NCBI GenBank assembly: GCA_018350325.1
Contig: JAEVLN010000005.1
Span: 1,064,142-1,128,141, forward strand
Length of the DNA stretch: 64,000 nt
Direction of reading: 5' to 3'
Origin: Globodera rostochiensis
Taxonomy: Eukaryota > Nematoda > Chromadorea > Rhabditida > Heteroderidae
Shown: in pieces, positions 23,542 to 34,509 of the stretch
How the letters are laid out: every line of letters begins with the position of its first letter
Position numbering within the stretch: position 1 is the stretch's first letter
Notes under the pieces: generated by a model
What the model was told of the DNA's origin: nothing
Database searches by the model: none
The model's input: the letters and a program-made list of their open reading frames with translations, nothing else
Translations under genes and position numbers: made by a program

Positions 23542-23989
23542 TTAATATATTTTTCTCCTTTACAAATTAGTCCAAAGGAAAACGATGAATATATTCGATG
23601 TTGAAAAAACCATAAATAAATCCAATATTTGGAAAACGTACCTCAACCATTACCCCCCCCCCCCCATAGAAAGACAATTTGTAAAATTTTTTTACAAAAA
23701 TATCATTGGGAATCAGTTGATGTTATAATAAAATGGTGCAAGAATTACTTTTTTCTATTCTTAAATTTAACATTTTTTACGGGTTTAAGGCATTTGTTTT
23801 AATTACATAAATACGTTTTGTTCATTTATTACCAAAATGTTCACAATTCTTAAAAATAAAGGTGTTGATGACGACCCATTTATAGTCGTTGTAAGATCTT
23901 TGGGTATTAATATTATATTTATAATTACAAATCAATTTTAAAAAATAAATGCATTTTTAACCCACAATCGGATTTGCTTACGAAGAACG
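23542..23989. other. Intergenic, no gene seen
   Basis: AT-rich flank of the foldback element with a C11 run near 23652. Nothing else recognisable. Confidence 0.5.
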
Positions 23990-24080
23990 CAAAAAATGAT
24001 TCGGGGTCCGACATTATGCGAGCGATGACTTCTTCTTCATATTCTGGGCGAAGAACGACGAGAAAACGGAGAGGGGACAT
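23990..24080 (-). pseudogene. Decayed signal-peptide exon of the His-rich secreted-peptide family
   Basis: Starts MSPLRFLVVL, like the family consensus MSPLRFLAVLLLITLGA, then diverges at once to a charged sequence (RPEYEEEVIARIM) that destroys the hydrophobic core. A GTAAGC donor-like site follows where intron 1 of the family would begin. No second exon with the His-rich or Gly-rich tail was found. Most likely a relic. Confidence 0.6.
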
Positions 24081-24314
24081 TTTTTGGGGGACGAAGTTTT
24101 GCTGATTTAAGAAAGATTGGTCGGCTGATAAATCTTTGGTCCGAATGTTTTTTGTCGTCTCGCCATTTGTCAAATTCTCTTTAATCACTCGGCAACATTA
24201 CTGAAAACCAATTACTAATTAATTAACATAATAGTGTAATAATTTCCATCCAAAACTTTTTGATGCTTTTTTTATTAATCGCGATTCATTTATTGGCTTG
24301 AAGATCACACTCAC

Positions 24315-24356
24315 TAATAAAAGCGCACATTATTCATTGGCTTTCCACAAACGAAT
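24315..24356 (+). promoter_or_regulatory. Orphan promoter copy of the secreted-peptide family
   Basis: AATAAAAGCGCACATTATTC followed by ATTGGCTTTCCACAAACGAAT closely matches, in the opposite orientation, the TATA region of the neighbouring minus-strand gene (TATAAAAGCGCATATTATTC at about 25045-25081). No family exon follows it on the + strand. It suggests a rearranged, once divergent pair. Confidence 0.5.
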
Positions 24357-24764
24357 ATCGCTGCTTTTCCCTACAAGTAAAGTTGTCTAATCGGGCTGAC
24401 GAATTGTCCAGATCTGAACATCCTCGTATTTGAAAATGAGTAGACGCATTAATAACAAAAAAAAAACAACAAATTCTTCGGTTACTTAAAAACTTATTGC
24501 ATTTAGCATTCCGTTAAAAATGCTTTTATTCGTAATTGCCATTTAAAATTGGGGATTTTTAAAAAAATCGACCAAAAGATCTATTCTTTCAAAATTTTAA
24601 AACTACGTGTACAAAATTTGGAATTTAAAGAAAGTCTAAATTTTTGCTCTACCAAAACATTTTTTTAATAACTTTATTCAACAATTTCTATGCCTCAAAA
24701 GTTCTATATTAATACAAAATTTTCTTATCATCCAATCGCCATTTTGATTTTCACCATCCAACAC

Positions 24765-25013
24765 TCATTTCTTTCCAGGGTAGCCGCCGTTGTACGGGCC
24801 ACCGCCACCTGCAATAATTGAGGATGAAGTGTATTTTTTGACTGAATTTCACAACAAAAAAAGGCCATTAAAAATAAACGCACGGCGAACGCGGAAGCCA
24901 TCATTTGGCACGCCACCGACGGCAACGCGGTCGTCCTTTGCGTTTATAATGCCGGCAAAAGCGCACAGAGTGATCAGAAGGACAATGGCGAAAAAGCGGA
25001 GAGGGGTCATCAT
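24765..25013 (-). CDS. Small secreted prepropeptide, Gly/Tyr/Pro variant of the His-rich family
   Basis: Two exons, 25013-24884 and 24808-24765. The signal peptide MMTPLRFFAIVLLITLCAFA is homologous to the family. A short variable propeptide follows, ending in RVRR at the exon junction, a likely Kex2/furin-type cleavage site. The second exon encodes the tail GGGPYNGGYPGKK in place of the poly-His tail of its paralogues. A TATAAAAG box (25081-25074) lies 68 bp upstream of the start. The precursor is about 57 aa. Precursor architecture and intron position are clearly shared with the family; the function of the released peptide is unknown. Confidence 0.75.
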
Positions 25014-27021
25014 TTTGTTTCGGGAATGGAGTTTTAATGAATTCGTTTGTGGGGAGCCAATGAATAATATGCGCTTTTATAGTGGGCCTTATACCAATAA
25101 ATGCGTGAACAATCGGCCGGTTCTATGGGTTTTTTCGGTTTCTGTTCGCCAAATTTTCTTTAAATCACTCGGCAAACAAAATTTAGCAAAAATTAATCAA
25201 AAACAAAATGTTGCAGAGTGACATGTGAGTCTTCAAAATATCAATTTCAATTTTTGGTTAATAATCTGCAACTGTTTTTGAACTCGTTTATTGCGATTCT
25301 CTCGCATAAATGTGAAAAATTAATTTTAAAAAAGTTCAATGACAAATTAACGCTAAATGAATGAGAGCGAAATTAAACTGATAGAGCGATAAAACTTTTG
25401 AGATACGTTTTTTCTAAATTAGAAAAAAAAATCCAATGGCTTTTTTTTTGAATTTATTAAACTTTAAGCAGCTAAATTCTTATCAAAATTTCTTAACTCT
25501 TTTTATGTGTTTTTTTCTAATATAAATAATTCATCGAATATTCGATTTAAAATCAGCATTCTTAAATTTGGTAAAGTTCATTGAGTTTTGTTAGGGGTCC
25601 GGTGGTTCCGTTCGTTACTTTAAAAACACTCAAAAAGAGCAAAAATATTATGGCATCAGATTATGGTTGTTATTATAAAAATATAAGATAAAAAATAAAA
25701 AATATTATTTTGTTAATTTAATTTTAATTTTCTAATAAATTTTGTTTATGTAACGACATAGCACCATTCTGAAAACAGCAACATGATTGGTCGAATTCTT
25801 CAATTTTTTTTTTGCAATTTAATTACGAAACAGGGATACGTTTTTTTTTGTTGGGATCGGGTGTAGAAAATCAGAGTTTGATATTAAACTTTTGGGAGTT
25901 TTGGAGTATTTTCAGAAGATTAACCCAACTTTGATCGACTGCATCATATTGAAAGGGCTTTATTATAGCAATCTGATCACCCACGCCAATTTTCTGCTAG
26001 GATCACTTTGGCTTTGTCGAGTTTTATTGGGCAAACTAAAAAATAAATTGTTGCAGAAATAATTTTGCTTTAGTAAGCGTAGAAAATAGACCCTACAAAA
26101 TGAGTAAGTAGAGTTTAAAAATGCAAATGTTGGCATTAAATATTTCATAAATTAAAAAAAGAATAAGAAGAAGCAGGTCAAAGTGGATTCCATTCAGGCC
26201 ACGAAAAGAGCAGATTCGGCCAAGTAACCACAAAAAGTAACAAAAAAAAACTGTAAAAAACCACACACATAAAATTAAAGGAATTGCATGCAAATGATTT
26301 TTTAGCAAACCAAACAAATCATAAATTTTGCCTTTTTTCCAGGTAAAATAATATTTTGGGTGAAATTGTTTTTCCCGGCGGCGTTTATCCGACCCGCCGA
26401 ACGTCTCTCACTTTTAAAACTTTAGGGCTTATTAAACAAATAGCTTTTGGTTTAGAAATCTTAAAATGAAATATTATTTAATTCTTGAATTATTTTACTG
26501 TGTTTTAAAAATTGAGAAATTTTTATGCCCACTATTGACAATTTAAACAAATTCGTAAAAGTCCATATGTCTTTCATTCAGATTTTGTTAATTCGCCAGT
26601 TTTGTGCTTGGACATGTCGGACGGAAATGATCACAATTTGCTTTACACATTTCATCCCAATGCTTTTTCTATGGGTATTATAATTTATACATTCATTAAC
26701 AAGCAATAAAAAAAGTTATCGGATTCTGTCCATCCAACTGATGGGGAACCAACCAACCAGCGAGTCCCAACCACCAATAGAGCCGCAGACATGAATCATC
26801 ATTATGGCAGTTAATCGCACATCACATTACCACACTAATCATTTCGCTCATTCAAAACACTGATTTTTCTAATAAAATTTTCTGCTCTAATCAGTGAAAT
26901 TTTGAAAAGTTTATACACGAAATTGCACTGTGAAGGTTTATTTTTTAATAATTAACAGTTTCAGCCACTTCTTTAAGAGATTAAAGAATTCTCCCCATTC
27001 CCGCCAAAGCCTCCCTCCCAA
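25014..27021. other. Intergenic, about 2 kb
   Basis: Upstream of the minus-strand peptide gene and of the next plus-strand gene. AT-rich. One possible exon remnant at about 26581-26671 (open, flanked by AG and GT, reading ...LCLDMSDGNDHNLLYTF) has no partner exons that I can find. Otherwise nothing supported. Confidence 0.4.
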
Positions 27022-28734
27022 ATGCCATCTTTGAATTCGAACCTCCCCAACAAGGCCATTGTCATGGCTGTGCTGCTGCTGGGCTTGACCATCAAGTCTT
27101 CAGCAGAGCCCAAAGGTACGAGATTTTATTGCTAAAATTGGAACACATTTTTTACAATTTATTTTTAATTTAGACCCGGATAAAATTTGTGCAGGTCTTA
27201 AAGAGACCAAGTTCTACGATGCGTGCAAGAGCTCGCAGGTGGTCCAGTATAAGGGCTTCATCCCCAAGCATTTGCGTCCGCCATGGCTTAAGTCTTCGCT
27301 GTTCAACGACAACTCTTTCGACCAAAAGATGAGCATGGACAATTGCTATGCCTGCTACAAAGGCAAGACTGCAAGTAACGGCGAAATCGAAGATGAGGAG
27401 TACTGCGCATGCAAGGCAATTTATGACATTATCAGCAAATGGATATAAAAACACTCAATTTTAACGATTTTTATCTTTCTAATTGATTTAATTTTAATGT
27501 TGAAGAATCAGTCAACGATATTCGTGTGGACTTTGATTTTAACAACTTTTTAATTAGTATTTTTACAGTTTGGAGAGGGTGCACCGGATGATAAGTTTGG
27601 AACTGTTTTCGGCGCAATCAATTTTAAGGGCGATGCTTGCCTGGAGGATTTCTACAAAGTGGCGTTGGTATGTTATTTTTAATTTTTATATTTTCGTTAT
27701 GTTGGTTGCATAGATGCCAAAGTGCGGAAACGAGAATTTCGACCATATCAAGCACTGCGCCATGGTATACGTAAAAGATTATTGTGTACAAATTTTACAT
27801 TAACCTCTGCCAGGTCCAATTTTACAAGAACATGCCCAATAATGAGCCCGAAAATGCAGATGCCATGCGTACGTAAATTTACGAAATTTAATCAACAAAA
27901 ATGTTTAACATTTTTTAGGAACCCTCGTGCTGCTGGACGGCTGCGTTACGGGAAACATCAAAAGCTGTACGGCAAACGTGAAGGTTGAGTTCAAAGAGCT
28001 GGGCACCTCCTTCTTCTACGGCAATTGTGATGAAACTGTGAGCGTTGCTTTTCAGAGCAAGTGAGTTACATTACTCTTTTTGGTGTAATATTTGCTCTTT
28101 TTTGGGGGTATTGGAAGAATACTTTTTGTTTTCAGCATTACTGTGAAGAAAGCTTCCGCTGATTCCACCAAGAAATCCGACAAAGAGGAGGACGAGGTGA
28201 TCGATGACAGCTCCACATTCACGGCCCCCATTCTGTTCCAACATCGCATGTGCGGCGGACTGTTTGGCGGTGCCGGCGTAGAGAGCACCTTCACGGACAT
28301 TGCGCTCACCATCAGCGGCGAGTCAGGAAAATTTATATAAAAATTTAGCAACAAAACGTCTTAATCTCCATGCCGCATTTAATCAGTTGTGGCGAGCCGA
28401 AAACCTACAAGCTTCCGGACCTCGATGCCAGCAAGGTTGGTAGTTTGACGAAACGGTTGGCTAATTTTCCTAAATAGAAAAACCAATAAAAACTTTTTCG
28501 TGTTTAAATGTCACTCATTAATGTTTACGGGTTCAATTAATAATTCAAATTTTCTTGCAGGGCCGTGTGCAGGAGATTCGCGGACTGCAGTTGGGCATGC
28601 AAGCCGCCGCTGCTGCGCAGTGGCGTGACTCGGAGGGCGGGTACAACTACAAGAAACAGGCCGACCTGAAGTGGCAACCGACCGATCTGAAGTACATCAA
28701 CACATATGGGAAACCGAATGCTACGCAGTATTAG
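27022..28734 (+). CDS. Secreted Cys-containing protein of unknown family
   Basis: Nine exons can be joined in phase: from 27022, then about 27174-27414, 27570-27668, 27716-27763, 27814-27871, 27919-28061, 28136-28319, 28387-28436 and 28561-28734; about 365 aa. Intron 2 appears to use a GC donor (TGCAAG|gc). A signal peptide follows an unusually long polar N-terminus (SLNSNLPNK, then AIVMAVLLLGLTIKSSA); an alternative start is the internal Met of AIVMAVLL. The mature chain has paired cysteines (CYACYK, CACK, CGNENFDHIKHC, DGCVTGNIKSC, MCGG, CGEP), an acidic KSDKEEDEVIDD stretch and an Ala-rich then Tyr-rich C-terminus. Splicing phase and codon pattern support a real gene. No family recognised; an extracellular role is inferred from the signal peptide. 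Confidence 0.8.
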
Positions 28735-29132
28735 TGATTAAAGATGGAAACGTTCGGATGAGATCTGTGATTTAAAGATGGAATATTTTAAAAATTTTTT
28801 CTTCATTTGATCATAAAACATTTTTGGTAAAATGTCTTTTTTGTATAAACATTTTCATTTTTTCAAACAAGGAAGGGGGGACAGCTGTTCAGGTTGGTGG
28901 CTTTCGATATTGATTAACAAAAATGGATTTTTAAAAATAAAGTTTTAAACAGAAATAAATTGAACGGATCTCTGAAAAACTCATAATTGTTGCTGCAGCA
29001 TAAAATGATACCAATCGTTTTCTAAATTTGTGAACGATTTTCAATAATCATTTTATTCCATATTCGAAATTTAATTTAACACATGCATCAATCGTGTTCT
29101 TAAAAGCCTTTTTCTCCCAACTCTCATTTCCG
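28735..29132. other. Convergent intergenic region
   Basis: 3' flanks of the secreted Cys protein (+) and a His-rich peptide gene (-). The peptide gene's 3' flank (ACACGATTGATGCATGTG) is conserved at all MSPLRF-type copies. Confidence 0.5.
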
Positions 29133-29382
29133 TCAGTGTCCGTGTCCGTGTTCATGATGATGATGGTGGTGATGACCTCCTCCCCCACCCCCTGCAAAAT
29201 AACAAATAAATATAAATAAAGCGCGTTAAACGCAATTTAAACTTACGCCGAACGCGCAAAAGGGGAGAGGCGGCGCCGCCGTCAGCGGCCCCACTGACTG
29301 AGCCAATCTCCGCGCCGTTCATGCCGACCAAAGCGCCCAAAGTGATCAGAAGAAGAACAGCGAGAAATCGGAGAGGTGACAT
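29133..29382 (-). CDS. Small secreted His-rich prepropeptide (copy at 29 kb)
   Basis: Exons 29382-29247 and 29191-29133. The signal peptide MSPLRFLAVLLLITLGALVG is followed by an Ala/Gly/Ser propeptide, LLRVRR at the exon junction, then a second exon encoding GGGGG, seven His and EHGHGH. About 64 aa. The RVRR site suggests processing to a mature Gly/His-rich peptide that could chelate Zn, Cu or Ni. TATAAAAG (29471-29464) lies 89 bp upstream of the start. Six intact members and one relic of this precursor family occur in the window. The architecture recalls secreted nematode effectors that are processed to peptides, but I do not recognise the family by name. Confidence 0.8.
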
Positions 29383-30028
29383 TTTTGGAGTTTTAAGGGA
29401 TTTTAATTGGTTTCTAATTGTTTTGGGGTTTCGGATTTGATGGACTTAATATCATTGGAGGCGCCTTTTATAAGGAGAATCACCCACGCACCATTTGACA
29501 AATGTTTGCTAATCACTAATTGCCTAATTAGTTGAGCAAAAAACCTTTATTGTGTGTCTTAGTAAGTTTTGCAATGTGATCATTAGTAATGTTAAAAATG
29601 GAAACATTTTTTGTTAATATTTTGTTCGCCAAACACCCCTTTTTTTTGTAAATAATACCAATTCTCAAATAAGCTCATTTTAACGCTTCTGCATTTAAAT
29701 TAAAATTTATTTAAAAAATTACAGTTCGATATGCACAAATAAAAACAGTATTAATAAGTATATAATAAATTCGGCAAATTGGTTTTAACACAAAAATTGA
29801 CGATATGCCAAAAAAAGGACATAGTTTGAGATATGATCATGATCAGGAACATTGCCTCAAAGAAAGTGATGTTCGAGAATTTATTTTGACTAGGTAACTC
29901 ATGGCGTAAATTGTAATAAAATCCTAAATTTCTCGTTTTGGTAGACCGAGGCTCTCGAACATCCAATAGGCAACCAAAATCTAAAGTTGTAAAATGCAGT
30001 CGAGACTCAACGTCCCCAATTTCTTTTG
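29383..30028. other. Shared upstream block between the GPCR 3' end and the His-rich gene
   Basis: Minus-strand order is GPCR stop, then this block, then the His-rich gene. Its sequence (for example the segment reading ESRLH-TT-DF...YYNLRHEL at about 29880-30010) is repeated at 54890-55100, upstream of the 55-kb His-rich gene. TATA and the conserved AATGATCACATTGCAAAACT block lie nearer the peptide gene. Confidence 0.6.
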
Positions 30029-32333
30029 TCATGGCGTCCGTTTGGCCACTGCCACCACACCATCCTCAACCTCCAGCGAAATGCATTGACCGCTGCCTGG
30101 GCGTGACTCGGGTGGTGCAACGCATGCTGAAACGTGCCCTGCATGCTGCTGCAAGTGCAAGTTACTGCCGCCGGGGGTCGTATTTGGTAGCAGTCGCCTG
30201 GTGGACGCTTGGTAAGCGAGCGTGCTGGTGTTGCATCGATGGTCGTGCAACTGCTGCTGCGTGTCCTTCTCATGCGACCACCGTGCGCACACAATGCGTT
30301 GCCAAACGATCACCACAGTGCGACGGAAATTGACGCTGGAGGAGGGGACAAGCAAGATCATACCGAATTAGGGATCCTCCCTCAGTTTTTCGTGTAAAAG
30401 TTTTTAAATTTTTTTCCTTGTACCCTAAACTATACCTTTGCTGCTTAAAACCATAAATTACCTGGAGAATGCGTAGACAATTACGTCACAGGCGAAGTTC
30501 ACGTAGTACAAGTAGTGTGCAACATTGTAACACCAGGCCAGTACCGGATTCCGGATTAGTCCGTCGTGTTGAAACATCGTGGAGTTAAACACGTTCAGCG
30601 CCACCGTATCCAGGATACGGAACATGTAGAAGGGCGTGTTCAGAAGAATGTACACTACCGGCACAACTAACAGAATTCGAGTTGCCCCACTCGTGCTGCC
30701 GGATGCAGCGCCTAAATAATAACAAAAACATTTGCATCTGCGTAAAGTCATGACTTTAATATAAAAATCTTATATTAAATCATTAAAATGTCAATAATCC
30801 ACCTCCTGCCGTGCGTGCACCAACGGGTACATTGCCTGTGGCAGTGCGTGTTGACAGCTTGCGCACCACGGAAGACTGCTGCTCGTCTGCGCCGCATGGT
30901 GACTTGCACGCCGATGCCTTCACAGACGCTTGAGGCGACAGAGGGTGCTGACTGTGTGGTGGCGCACCAGCAGCGGCCGCAGCAACTGATGTTGAGCCAG
31001 TACTAGCCGAGGTGGTCAGCGCGCAGTACGACTTCTTAGTTGCAGACGGCGTCGGGGACGGTCCAATATGAAAGTTCTTCTCGGAGTGCCGCACCTTGGA
31101 AGCGATCACGGTGTTGAGCACAACGACAACACAGCAAGGAAACAAGTAGCACAACAGCACGTCCGCAAACTCAGTGATCAGCTGTATGTTAATATAAAAA
31201 TTTAACTAAAAATACTTTTATTATATTGAAAATTGCAAATAAAAACTATTTAAAACGAGCATTTTTAGTGATCGAAATAATGTTCTTGCTTAAAACTCAA
31301 ATGAATACGGGGAATTAATTTTTTTTATCGATAATAAAATAAAACTGATTTGGTTTTATCTAAAAACAAAACATATTAAATCAAACATAAAATTCTCGAC
31401 TTATTGAATCCAAGACTCTTGGCCTAACCTGAAGGCGACCGCCGTCGCTGATACCGCACTTGCGCTCGTTCGTTTGGCTGGGTTTCAACGTGATGAATTG
31501 GACCAGGTTCAGGATGAATGGCAACGGCACCCAAAAGAGCATCAACTTCCAACGGCTCATGTGCCCGTACTGCACGTGCTTTAACGGATTAGCGATTGCC
31601 AGGTAACGCTCAAGCGTCAGTGCCGCAATTGACCAGCTGGACACGTAGGAGGCGGTCATCAACAAATACTCCACCAGCACGCACGGCACGTAGCCGACAT
31701 AATCGACCTGAGAAACAAAAACTTTATATGATTTTTTTAATATTTGAATTATCTTTCAGCATTTAAAATGATAAATTATACTGTCTCTTTAGGGATTTTT
31801 TTTACTGAATTTATATAAATAGCGTCCGTTAGGTGCTGAAAACCCCATTTTATTTAGGTACTTAAAAAGTTCTAAAACCCTCAAAATAGGTGCTAAAACC
31901 CCAACTCGAAATAAATTTTTTATTGGTGATAATCAAAAAGAAATGCTTTTTTTTTGGGCTTCTCTCATCACCACCTATGAGAAAAAAGCTAAAACCCTAA
32001 AAGTCCGGGCCCTATATATAAATTATGAAATGCTTACTTTGAAGAGCATGAGAATGATTCCAAACAGAAAGACGGAGTCGGCGATTGTGAGCACGATCAG
32101 ATATTGGTTGGCTGCCATCTGAAAGTACGCAAAAATCAAATTGGCATTTTCCCAAAAAACAAATTTAAAACCGTTCTCAATCTGGAATGGAAAATGGCCA
32201 CCAGCGAAACAGAATTGCCGCCCAGGCCAAACAGCACAATGAATGGCAGCACGATCAAATGGTATTCTTGGCCAGAATCCTCGGGAGCAATTGAATCAGA
32301 AATGTTTTGTTGGATAGGAGAATTCATGGTCAT
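30029..32333 (-). CDS. Rhodopsin-family neuropeptide-type GPCR
   Basis: Six exons on the minus strand: 32333-32172, 32118-32038, 31707-31429, 31181-30803, 30711-30462 and 30335-30029; 1458 nt, 485 aa, phases consistent. A glycosylatable N-terminus (NIS) precedes TM1 (VLFGLGGNSVSLVAIF), with the class A GN motif. TM2 is ANQYLIVLTIADSVFLFGI, the TM3 end is ALTLERYLAIANPLKHV (an ERY variant of DRY), and TM5 is DVLLCYLFPCCVVVVLNTVI. A long Ser/Ala/Thr-rich loop 3 follows, then TM6 ILLVVPVVYILLNTPFYMFR and TM7 YYVNFACDVIVYAFS followed by NFRRT. The TM7 form and C-terminal NFR resemble invertebrate FMRFamide/myosuppressin/sex-peptide-type receptors; the ligand cannot be assigned. Expected at the neuronal plasma membrane. 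Confidence 0.88.
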
Positions 32334-34476
32334 ATAACAGCAGATTGGACGGTTTGACGGACCTTTTAGGCTAAAAATTAAGGCAATTTGTTTTGAGAGT
32401 TTTTTTATACGATATATTTAACAAATTTTTTTTATGTAAAAAGGTAAATAATTGATAAAAAAGTCGGAATATAAAAATTCGCATATTAATGCTGCAGATT
32501 TTGTGCAAAATATGTCATGCCAGAACTGCCTTAAAATTATGTCACATTCAAAGACCAGAGATCATTCAATTTATTCGATGAATGGCACAATTAATGGAAA
32601 ACGATTTACTTTGATTGCTTTTTATTGACTTAAATGCAGGTGGCAAAGAGTTAAGCATCAGGCCGCTTTCCATTTGTTTCCAACATTTTTCGTATTTTCG
32701 GAATTTTCATGTCAAAAAGCGCGGAGCCAAACTATGAAATGCATGGGATTTTTTGTTTAATTATAGTTTAACTAAAGGACCTTTTTTGATAAATCGAATG
32801 CTTTTGAAAAGACAATAATAATAATAATAATCTGCGTAATTAAATGGAATAGTTCACAGATCTATAAGTGACGCTTTACGAAGAAAATAAGGGAAGCCAT
32901 TAGTTGTTTTGAGCAATTTCTGCTGTTGACACGTTAAGTCGGATTATTGTGCACTATAATGTTCAGACTGAAACGCATTTACTAAATGAAAAATATGTTT
33001 TGTATGTGCGCGTTATAATTAAAAAAAATTCGATTAAGTCAAAGCTCTTCTCAAAAATTTTGCAAAACGGCATCCGAACATGGGGCAATTATTGCTTGGA
33101 AAATCTTTAATACGGTTTCCGATAGGCGCCGCTGGGGGAAAAATTATTGATCCAAAAACCTCAAAAGGGCCACAAAATACCGCAATATCGCAACTCCAAA
33201 AAATACCTCGTGCCAAAAAATCCCCAAAATGGTATGGACCCTAATTAAGTCAAAGAATTTAAATCTAAGACCTTAAAGAAAAAGGTCTTTGACTATATTT
33301 AATTTGATTAAATTTGGCATTCTGATTAATTGCCTTTTTCCAGAACTGGCCAGCTGACATGCATACCAACCACCTTATTAATATGACGTCCAATTGGAAT
33401 CGACCTCGCTTAATTATGCCAATTTTGCCCCGGCTCTGGAAGAGGAGAAAAAATGGAAGAAAACAAAGAATTTCTAGCAAATAGAGCAAATTTTCGGGAA
33501 TGGATGAACAAATTGGCACGAAATGATGTTTTGGGAAATTGCATCAACTTTTAAAATGATTAAAAATAAAATAAAATGTTTATTTAATAAAGCAAAAAGC
33601 AATTTGGCAAAAAAGTTTAAAAATTAATAAAATGGTTTGCGTTAAGAATCCTTAATGGAAATAGGTCACGGATGGTTCTCGTAAACGAATCCTTTCAAAT
33701 AAATTCAAAAATCCCCCCCCCCCCCCAAATAAGCGAATTACGAAGAGATGCCTCTCCAAGCAAAGTCACAATTAGATGCCTGAAATTTAAGCTTTTGTGC
33801 CCAACAAATGGAATAACCATATTAAATACACAGACAGAATAAAAAAGCATTTCAAAATAAATGCCTAAATTTTAAGGATTCTGTTAGTGATGGAAATTTA
33901 GTTCTTAAAAGCAAAAAATTAGTCTTTTAGTTCCTCCGAAACATTTAAATTTCCTGAATAGTTCCAACAAATTAAATAAAATTCAACTCATTTAATTTTT
34001 GTACATTAAAAAAATTTGATGATTAAAAAACTATAAAATTAATCAATGAAATAAGTATAAAAAGCGCTTTTGCTTTGATATTTGAAAGTTGTTGATGATT
34101 TTATTCGTAAATATTCAGAAAGTGTTCTTTTATGGGGTGAGATGGGACAGATTTCGCCATTCCCCCCGGGGGGGGGGGGCTCCTCCACAAAATATTAATT
34201 TCAGTCCTTTCCTCTCTCAGTGCGCCAAAGCCAACCTCAAAATACATTAAAATTCTCGTCCCCCCCCCCCCCCCCCTCCGCTTAGCCCCAATATTTGTTT
34301 AATTATAGTTGCCTTGTTAGGGAGAATCTATCAATTACGGCTTTGTGCCTTAAATGTGTGACCGTGATGAGCAGCATAAAAGAAATTGTGGACCACAATG
34401 ACAAAAAAAAAAGCGGCCGGGAAAGGGCGAAATTTTAAAATGATGTGAGTGCTGCCCCCCCCCCCCCCCCCCGCCC

Positions 34477-34509
<33 letters not shown>

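Noticed and set aside
20853..23604. Long open frames of FLNPPGR or ADLGNAL repeats (268, 164 and 212 aa)
   Set aside because: They are translations of the 21-bp non-coding array, open on both strands because the period is a multiple of three. No signal, splice or codon evidence.
26093..26317. Minus-strand 74-aa hydrophobic frame
   Set aside because: AT-rich low-complexity Phe/Leu/Ile translation; no splice partners.
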